A stretch of DNA of 64,000 nucleotides from Sphingomonas citricola (lineage in GTDB: Bacteria; Pseudomonadota; Alphaproteobacteria; Sphingomonadales; Sphingomonadaceae). The stretch's first letter is position 1; each line of letters starts with the position of its first letter. The translations under genes were made by a program, and so were the position numbers. The notes below the pieces were generated by a model, which ran no database searches, had not been told where the DNA came from, and saw only the letters and a list, made by a program, of their open reading frames with translations. Shown piece after piece: positions 57,827 to 64,000 of the stretch. The stretch lies in contig NZ_JAHXZM010000006.1 of assembly GCF_019429535.1 (NCBI RefSeq), positions 173,076 through 237,075 on the forward strand, in the 5' to 3' direction.

Positions 57827-59035
57827 ATGCTGATCAATCGTTTCGCGGTCGCCGCGATGCTGGTGGTGCCGCTCGCCGCATGTGGTGGTGGCAAGGAGCA
57901 GGCGCAGCAGCAGCCCGCCGGGCCCCCGCAGGTCGGCGTGGTCGCGGTTAAAAGCGAATCGGTGACGCTCACGACGACCTTGCCCGGTCGCACGGTCGCG
58001 TACGAAACCTCCGAGGTTCGCCCGCAGGTCAACGGTTTGATCCTCGCGCGGCTGTTCACCGAGGGCGATCAGGTGACGAAGGGGCAACCGCTCTACCGGA
58101 TCGACCCGCAACCCTACGTCACGCAGGTGGCGAGCGCGCGTGCCGCGCTCGCCCGCGCGCGTTCCGCGATCGCCTCCACCTCCGCGCTCCAGCGCCGCTA
58201 CGGCGAGCTGGTCAAGATCAACGCGATCGCGCGGCAGGATTACGAGAATTCGATCACCCAGGCGCAGCAGGCGCGCGCCGACGTCGCCGCGCAGGAGGCA
58301 GCACTCCGCTCGGCGCAGATCGACCTGTCGCGCACCACGATCCGCGCGCCGATCTCGGGTCGGATCGGGCGCTCGATCGCGACCACCGGTGCGCTTGTGA
58401 CCTCGGGGCAGACGACGGCGCTCACCACGATCCAGCGGCTCGACCCGATCTACGTCGACGTTCCGCAGTCGAGCGCGGACCTGCTGGCGCTTCGTCAGAA
58501 GATCGCGGCGGGCGACCTGTCGCGCGGCGGGCAGGCGGCGCGCGTGCGGCTGCGGCTGGAGGACGGCTCGGTCTATCCGGTCGAGGGTACGCTCCAGTTC
58601 GCCGACGTCAGCGTCGATCCCGCGACGGGCACGCAGACGATCCGCGCACGCTTCCCCAACCCGCGCAGCCTGCTGCTGCCGGGGATGTACGTTCGCGCCG
58701 AACTGATCGAAGGCACCCAGGGCAACGCGCTGCTGGTCCCGCAGCGCGCGGTGCAGCGTGACGAGAAGGGTAACCCGACCGTGATGGTCGTGGGCGGCGA
58801 TGGCAAGGTGCAGATGCGCAAGCTGACCGCGCCGCGCACGATCGGCGACAATTGGCTCGTCACCGCGGGTCTGAAGGCGGGTGATAAGGTGATCGTCGAG
58901 GGCGGCATGATGCTGCGCCCCGGCATGCCGGTGAAGGCGGTCGCCTGGAACCCGAATGCGAAGCCCGGCGGGCCGCAGGGCGCAGCGCAGGGTGGCGGCA
59001 ACGCCGGCCAATCCCCGCAGCAGGGAGCGAAGTAA
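57827..59035 (+). CDS. RND efflux periplasmic adaptor (AcrA/MexA type)
   Basis: This 402-residue lipoprotein (lipobox LAAC, Cys21) has the membrane-fusion layout: barrel-sandwich (PGRTVAYETSEVRPQVNGLI, LARLFTEGDQVTKGQPLYRI), alpha-hairpin rich in Ala/Gln/Arg (about residues 105-175), then beta-barrel and membrane-proximal domain (ATGTQTIRARFPNP, LLVPQRAVQRDEKGN) and a Gly/Gln-rich tail. It links the inner-membrane pump to the outer-membrane channel. GGGAAG precedes the ATG. The pump gene follows after 6 bp. Confidence 0.93.
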   Translation: MLINRFAVAAMLVVPLAACGGGKEQAQQQPAGPPQVGVVAVKSESVTLTTTLPGRTVAYETSEVRPQVNGLILARLFTEGDQVTKGQPLYRIDPQPYVTQVASARAALARARSAIASTSALQRRYGELVKINAIARQDYENSITQAQQARADVAAQEAALRSAQIDLSRTTIRAPISGRIGRSIATTGALVTSGQTTALTTIQRLDPIYVDVPQSSADLLALRQKIAAGDLSRGGQAARVRLRLEDGSVYPVEGTLQFADVSVDPATGTQTIRARFPNPRSLLLPGMYVRAELIEGTQGNALLVPQRAVQRDEKGNPTVMVVGGDGKVQMRKLTAPRTIGDNWLVTAGLKAGDKVIVEGGMMLRPGMPVKAVAWNPNAKPGGPQGAAQGGGNAGQSPQQGAK

Positions 59036-59041
59036 CCGCTC

Positions 59042-62000
59042 ATGTCACGCTATTTCATCGATCGCCCTATCTTCGCGTGGGTGATCGCGATCGTGCTGAT
59101 GCTCGCGGGCGTGCTCGCGATCCGCAGCCTGCCCGTCGCGCAGTTTCCCGAGATTGCGCCCCCCGCGGTCGCGATTGCGGCGACTTATCCGGGTGCCGAC
59201 GCGGAGACGCTGGAGCGCACGACGACCCAGGTCATCGAGCAGCAGCTGAAGGGCATCGACAACCTGCGCTATTTCTCGTCCTCGTCCTCGTCGGCGGGGA
59301 CGGTGACGATCACGCTGACCTTCGAGCAGGGCACCGACCCCGACATCGCGCAGGTCCAGGTGCAGAACAAGCTGCAGGCGGCGACCCCGCTGCTGCCGCA
59401 GGAGGTCCAGCGTCAGGGTATCCAGGTCACCAAGTCGGCGGCGAGCTTCCTCGTCGTCGTCGGTCTGGTGTCTGAGGACGGTTCGCACACCGCGAACGAT
59501 CTGGCGGACATGATCAATTCGAAGATCCAGGACCCGATCAGCCGCGTCAGCGGGGTCGGTGAGCTACAGATCTTCGGCGCGCAATATGCGATGCGCATCT
59601 GGCTCGATCCGCTCAAGCTCAACAGCTATCAATTGACCGTCGCCGACGTGACGAGCGCGGTTGAGGCGCAGAACGCGCAGGTGTCGGCCGGGCAATTGGG
59701 CGCGCAACCCGCGCCTAAGGAGCAGATGCTCAACGCGACCGTCTCGGTCCAGTCGCGGCTCCAGACCCCCGAGCAATTCGGCAACATCCGCCTGAAGACC
59801 AATCAGGACGGCGCGATCGTGCGCCTGAGCGATGTCGCGCGGGTCGAACTCGGCGCCGAGAATTACGGCTTCGACGTGAAGTACAACGGCAAGCCCGCGT
59901 CGGGCTTCGGTGTGCGCCTCGCCGCCGGCGCCAACGCGCTCGATACCGTCCAGGCGGTGAAGGAACGTACTGCAGAGATCGGCAAGACGCTGCCCGCCGA
60001 CGTCAAGGTCATCTACCCCTACGACACGACGCCGTTCGTGCGCCTGTCGGTCGAGCAGGTGATTCATACGCTTGTCGAGGCGGTGGTGCTCGTCTTCCTC
60101 GTCATGTTCCTGTTCCTCCAGAACTGGCGCGCGACGATCATCCCGACGATCGCGGTGCCGGTCGTGCTGCTCGGCACGTTCGGTGTGCTGGCGCTCGCGG
60201 GTTATACGATCAACACGCTGACGCTGTTCGGCACCGTGCTCGCGATCGGCCTGTTGGTCGACGACGCGATCGTGGTGGTTGAGAACGTCGAGCGACTGAT
60301 CGTCGACGAGCATCTCTCGCCCAAGGATGCCGCGCGCAAATCGATGGACGAGATTTCGGGCGCGCTGATCGGCATCGGCATGGTGCTGTCGGCGGTGTTC
60401 CTGCCGATGGCATTCTTCGGCGGGTCGACCGGCGTCATCTATCGCCAGTTCTCGATCACGATCGTCTCGGCGATGGTGCTGTCGGTGCTGGTCGCGCTGA
60501 TCCTGACGCCCGCGCTCTGCGCCACGATCCTCAAACCGCACGACCCGAAGAAGCAGGAAGGCAACGGCCCGCTCGCGCGCTTCTTTCGCTGGTTCAACGA
60601 CAAGTTCGAGCGCGGGCAGAACAAGTACGAGAACGGGGTCAAGCGTACCGTTCGGAGCTGGAAGCGGTCGATGATCGTCTTCCTGCTGATCGTGCTCGGC
60701 GTCGGCGGCCTGTTCGCGACGCTCCCCTCGGGCTTCCTCCCCGACGAGGATCAGGGGACGGTGCTGGCGCTCGTCCAGGGGCCTGCCGGCGCGACTACCG
60801 CGCGCACCGACAAGGGGCTCGATCTCGTCCGCGACCATTTCCTGAAGGCGGAATCCGCGAATGTCGCGGGCATCTTCACGGTCAACGGGTTCAGCTTCGC
60901 GGGGCAGGGACAGAATGCAGGCCTCGCGTTCGTGAATCTGAAGCCGTGGGAGGATCGCCCGGGCGGCGACAACCGCGCGCAGGCGATCGTCGGTCGCGCG
61001 ATGGGCACGTTCTCGCAGTACAAGGATGGGTTGATCTTCGCGCTGATCCCGCCCGCGGTGCAGGAGCTCGGCAACGCGACCGGCTTCGATGCGCAGCTGG
61101 TGGATACGGGCGGGATCGGGCACGCGAAGCTGCTCGAGGCGCGCAACATGATGCTCGGCATGGCGTCGCAGAACCCGGCGCTGGCGCAGGTCCGCCCGCT
61201 TAGCCTCGACGATGCGCCGCAGTTGAAGGTCGTGGTCGACGAGGACAAGGCGCGCGCGCTCAACCTCGATCTCGCGACCGTCAACAGCACGATCGCGACC
61301 GCGTGGGGCGGGGGCTATGTCAACGACTTCATCGATCGCGGCCGCGTCAAGCGCGTGTACGTGCAGAACGACGCACCGTATCGACTGAAGCCGGAGGACA
61401 TCGGTGCGCTCTACGTGCGCAGCACTACCGGGCAGATGGTGCCGTTCAACGCCTTCACGACGCAGGAATGGTCGAACGCGCCGGTGCAGCTGACGCGCTA
61501 CAATGGCCAGCCCGCGATGCAGATCCAGGGCTCGCCCGGACCCGGCAAGAGCACGGGCGCGGCGATGGAAGCGTTGCAGGAGATCCACGACAAGCTGCCG
61601 CCGGGCACGACGCTCGAGTGGACCGGCCTGTCGTACGAGGAGAAACTGTCGGGCGGGCAGGCCCCAGCGCTCTACGGCTTGTCGCTGCTGATCGTCTTCC
61701 TCTGCCTCGCCGCGCTGTATGAGAGCTGGACCGTGCCGATCTCGGTGCTGCTGGTCGTGCCGCTCGGCATCATCGGCGCCTTGTTCGCGGCGTGGATCAC
61801 CGGGCTCAACAACGACATCTACCTTCAGGTCGGGCTGATCACCACGATCGGCGTGTCGGCGAAGAACGCGATCCTGATCGTCGAGTTCGCGGAGGAACGA
61901 ATCGCGGAAGGGCTCAGCCCGTTCGATGCCGCGGTCGAGGCGGCCAAGCTGCGCCTGCGTCCGATCCTGATGACGAGCCTCGCGTTCGTGTTCGGCGTCA

Positions 62001-62254
62001 TGCCGCTCGCGATCTCGACCGGCGCGGGCGCGGGCGGGCAGAACGCGATCGGCCGCGCGGTCGTCGGCGGAATGATCACGGCGACGGTGTTCGCGATCTT
62101 CCTGGTGCCGATGTTCTTCGTCGTCGTCCTACGCCTGTTCGGTCAGGGCGGTCACGCCGAGCCCGACGCACCGAACGACCCCGATCGTGGTGACGACGAC
62201 CACCGCCGCGACCATGACCCGAACCAAGGCCGCCTCGCGGCCGAGGGAGCCTGA
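59042..62254 (+). CDS. RND efflux pump, HAE1 family (AcrB/MexB type)
   Basis: This 1070-residue inner-membrane pump opens [20 protein letters not shown]. The proton-relay Asp pair lies in [17 protein letters not shown], and [13 protein letters not shown] with [16 protein letters not shown] are standard. The porter domains occupy two large periplasmic loops. Such pumps expel a wide range of hydrophobic and amphiphilic compounds by proton antiport. The C-terminal tail is short and rich in Asp and Arg/His ([18 protein letters not shown]). It is the centre of a three-gene tripartite operon. Confidence 0.95.
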   Translation: MSRYFIDRPIFAWVIAIVLMLAGVLAIRSLPVAQFPEIAPPAVAIAATYPGADAETLERTTTQVIEQQLKGIDNLRYFSSSSSSAGTVTITLTFEQGTDPDIAQVQVQNKLQAATPLLPQEVQRQGIQVTKSAASFLVVVGLVSEDGSHTANDLADMINSKIQDPISRVSGVGELQIFGAQYAMRIWLDPLKLNSYQLTVADVTSAVEAQNAQVSAGQLGAQPAPKEQMLNATVSVQSRLQTPEQFGNIRLKTNQDGAIVRLSDVARVELGAENYGFDVKYNGKPASGFGVRLAAGANALDTVQAVKERTAEIGKTLPADVKVIYPYDTTPFVRLSVEQVIHTLVEAVVLVFLVMFLFLQNWRATIIPTIAVPVVLLGTFGVLALAGYTINTLTLFGTVLAIGLLVDDAIVVVENVERLIVDEHLSPKDAARKSMDEISGALIGIGMVLSAVFLPMAFFGGSTGVIYRQFSITIVSAMVLSVLVALILTPALCATILKPHDPKKQEGNGPLARFFRWFNDKFERGQNKYENGVKRTVRSWKRSMIVFLLIVLGVGGLFATLPSGFLPDEDQGTVLALVQGPAGATTARTDKGLDLVRDHFLKAESANVAGIFTVNGFSFAGQGQNAGLAFVNLKPWEDRPGGDNRAQAIVGRAMGTFSQYKDGLIFALIPPAVQELGNATGFDAQLVDTGGIGHAKLLEARNMMLGMASQNPALAQVRPLSLDDAPQLKVVVDEDKARALNLDLATVNSTIATAWGGGYVNDFIDRGRVKRVYVQNDAPYRLKPEDIGALYVRSTTGQMVPFNAFTTQEWSNAPVQLTRYNGQPAMQIQGSPGPGKSTGAAMEALQEIHDKLPPGTTLEWTGLSYEEKLSGGQAPALYGLSLLIVFLCLAALYESWTVPISVLLVVPLGIIGALFAAWITGLNNDIYLQVGLITTIGVSAKNAILIVEFAEERIAEGLSPFDAAVEAAKLRLRPILMTSLAFVFGVMPLAISTGAGAGGQNAIGRAVVGGMITATVFAIFLVPMFFVVVLRLFGQGGHAEPDAPNDPDRGDDDHRRDHDPNQGRLAAEGA

Positions 62255-62258
62255 TACC

Positions 62259-63800
62259 GTGACCCGCTCGACCTTCTTCGCCGCGCTCGCGCTGTCGACC
62301 GCGCTCGCCGGGTGCAACCTCGCGCCCAAATACGAACGCCCGACCGGCGCGGTGCCAGCGGCATTGCCAAAGGGCGGCGTCTACCCGCGCGCGGCGAGCG
62401 ACGTGCCCGACGTGTCGGCGATCGGCTGGCGCGACTTCTTCCTCGATCCGCGGCTGCGGCAGGTGATCGAGACCGGGCTTGCGAACAACCGCGACCTGCG
62501 GATCGCGGCGGGCAACGTGCTGCAGGCGCGCGCACAATATCGCATCCAGCGCGCGGACCTCGTGCCGACGACGACGCTGTCTGGATCGGCGACCTATACC
62601 AACAACATCTTCGGCGCGACCGGGGCCGCCGCCGGGGGCGCGGCCGGGGCCGGAACGGGCACCGGGACCGGTACTGGCACCGGGACGGGCGGGACCGGCA
62701 CCGGTGGTACGGGCGGTACCGCCGGGGGCGGCAGCGGCCTGGGCGGCGCGGGCGTCGGGGGCTCATCGACCAACGTCGAATTCTATTCGGTCAATGCCGG
62801 CTTCTCCGCGTTCGAGCTCGACCTGTTCGGCCGCGTTCGCAACTTGAGCCGTGCCGCGCTGGAGCAATATTTTGCGACCGAGGAAGCGCAGCGCTCCACG
62901 CGGATCAGCCTGATCGCGGAGATCGCCACCGCGTGGCTGACGCTCGCATCCGATCAGGAACAGCTCCAATTGTCGCGCCGTACGCTCCAGACCTTCGGCC
63001 AGACGCTGCGGCTGACACAGGCGCAGTTCCGTATCGGCGTCGCCTCCGAGCTCGAGGCGCGCCAGGCCGAGACGAATTACCAGTCGGCGCGCAACGACAT
63101 CGCGACGTTGATGACGCGCGTGACGCAGGACCAGAACGCACTCAACCTGTTGGTCGGTACGACGGTGCCGGCCGAACAATTGCCCGCCGGACTGGGTAGC
63201 GCTGCGTATACGCGCGACGCGCTGCCGGGCGACGTCTCGTCCGACGTGCTGTTGCGGCGTCCCGACGTTCTCCAGGCCGAGCATCAGCTGATCGCGCAGA
63301 ACGCCAATATCGGCGCGGCGCGGGCGGCCTTCTTCCCGCGCATCTCGCTGACCGCGACGATCGGCACGATCTCGACCGCATTGTCCGGGCTCTTCGGTGG
63401 CGGCAGCTTCACCTATACCGGCGCGCCCTCGATCGGCCTGCCACTGTTCGACGGTGGCGCGATCAAGGGCAACCTCGACTATGCGCGCGCGTCGCAGCAG
63501 GTAGCGGTGTCGACCTATGAACGCGCGATCCAGACCGCGTTCCGCGAAGTAGCCGACGCGCTCGCGCAACGGGGCACGATCGGCGAGCAGGTGGCAGCCC
63601 AGTCGGCGCGCGCGAATGCAGCACAGGTCGCGGCGCGACTGTCGGAGGCGCGCTACCGGGCGGGGGTCGATTCGTTCCTCGTCTCGCTGGATGCACAGCG
63701 GACCGCGTACGCCGCACAGCAGCAGCTCGTCACCACGCGGCTCACCGGAGCGAGCAATCTGGTCGAGCTCTACCGGTCGCTCGGCGGCGGGATCAACTGA
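62259..63800 (+). CDS. Outer-membrane efflux lipoprotein (OprM/NodT type) with low-complexity insert
   Basis: This 513-residue TolC-family protein has a lipobox (LAGC, Cys19) and two OEP repeats (WRDFFLDPRLRQVIETGLAN near the start; the second half with LLRRPDVLQAEHQLIAQNAN and FFPRISLTATIG). It completes the tripartite efflux system. Residues about 120-170 are an unusual Gly/Thr/Ala tract (TGTGTGTGTGGTG-like) inserted between ATYTNN and the next barrel strand, where OprM proteins have a short extracellular loop. The GTG at 62259 is chosen since GAGGGAG lies upstream. Confidence 0.9.
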   Translation: MTRSTFFAALALSTALAGCNLAPKYERPTGAVPAALPKGGVYPRAASDVPDVSAIGWRDFFLDPRLRQVIETGLANNRDLRIAAGNVLQARAQYRIQRADLVPTTTLSGSATYTNNIFGATGAAAGGAAGAGTGTGTGTGTGTGGTGTGGTGGTAGGGSGLGGAGVGGSSTNVEFYSVNAGFSAFELDLFGRVRNLSRAALEQYFATEEAQRSTRISLIAEIATAWLTLASDQEQLQLSRRTLQTFGQTLRLTQAQFRIGVASELEARQAETNYQSARNDIATLMTRVTQDQNALNLLVGTTVPAEQLPAGLGSAAYTRDALPGDVSSDVLLRRPDVLQAEHQLIAQNANIGAARAAFFPRISLTATIGTISTALSGLFGGGSFTYTGAPSIGLPLFDGGAIKGNLDYARASQQVAVSTYERAIQTAFREVADALAQRGTIGEQVAAQSARANAAQVAARLSEARYRAGVDSFLVSLDAQRTAYAAQQQLVTTRLTGASNLVELYRSLGGGIN

Positions 63801-63896
63801 CGGGGTACCTTGGGGGTGTGGGATGCCGTTTCCGGGCATCTACGCGCTCCGTGACGCGGGTTTGAGAAAAATCTGCAACTTTTCTGCAAAAACCGT

Positions 63897-63925
63897 TTGA
63901 CGGTGTGTGTGTGCTCCCCTAGATG
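63897..63925 (+). promoter_or_regulatory. Strong promoter-like sequence at the right edge
   Basis: TTGACG (63897-63902) and TAGATG (63920-63925) are spaced exactly 17 bp, with A/T-rich tracts upstream (GAGAAAAATC and CTGCAAAAACC) resembling an UP element. No coding frame follows within the window. The product is unknown; an rRNA or tRNA operon is a reasonable guess. Confidence 0.45.
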
Positions 63926-64000
63926 GGTGTCACCGCAGCGGCGGGGCGCTAGACGCTCCATCGGCTAGCGAGTGTGATCGGAAACGATGGCGCGGTGGTT

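Noticed and set aside
59564..61588. 674-residue frame antisense to the RND pump
   Set aside because: Shadow frame rich in Arg/Asp/His; no domain.

Overview
The window is GC-rich, densely packed bacterial chromosome and reads as a sphingomonad-type alphaproteobacterium. Support for this comes from a circularly permuted, two-piece tmRNA gene (ssrA), large TonB-dependent receptors including an Oar-like one, carotenoid genes of the CrtW/CrtX type, small DUF3297 and DUF5818-type proteins, and a LytTR/LytS pair. No insertion sequence, prophage, CRISPR array or other clear mobile element was seen. Nearly all long open frames opposite the annotated genes are high-GC shadows.

Layout. 1-4.5 kb: the 3' end of typA, a ClC chloride/proton antiporter and a TonB-dependent receptor. 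4.8-8 kb: a large hybrid sensor kinase with an unexpected ParD-like N-terminus. 8.1-11 kb: carotenoid tailoring (crtX-like glycosyltransferase and crtW ketolase, convergent and overlapping) with a PAP2-family membrane protein. 11.2-14.9 kb: an alpha/beta hydrolase, an aldehyde dehydrogenase and small proteins. 14.9-21 kb: a LytTR regulator and LytS-like kinase pair followed by an Oar-like receptor. 21-24.2 kb: ligA, an Rrf2 regulator and ssrA. 24.5-36.5 kb: a flavin disulfide oxidoreductase, stress/housekeeping enzymes (SDR, GH15, GNAT, LLM flavoprotein, SplB-like radical SAM, SWIB) and a tightly overlapped three-gene set (FAD protein, pseudouridine synthase, RNase H-like). 36.6-42.8 kb: an operon joined by 1-4 bp overlaps, with a fused 5-oxoprolinase, a DUF969/DUF979 membrane pair and DUF2891, probably for pyroglutamate uptake and hydrolysis. 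43-47.8 kb: an SGNH-like secreted protein and a paoABC-type periplasmic molybdo-aldehyde oxidoreductase. 48-53.8 kb: dctA, then a GH3 glucosidase, a CE2-like esterase and a polysaccharide deacetylase in one overlapping run. 53.8-57 kb: a secreted S10-like peptidase, an HhH protein, an exonuclease and a shikimate-dehydrogenase-like enzyme. 57-63.8 kb: a TetR regulator divergent from a complete RND tripartite efflux operon, with a palindromic operator candidate between them. The right edge carries a strong promoter-like sequence whose product lies outside the window.

The most unusual items are the ParD-like/sensor-kinase fusion, a pair of hairpins just after ssrA that share an identical loop but carry compensatory stem changes, the TetR-linked AroE-like protein with an altered substrate motif, and the coupled 5-oxoproline operon. 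Functions are assigned from motifs read by eye; no database search was run.
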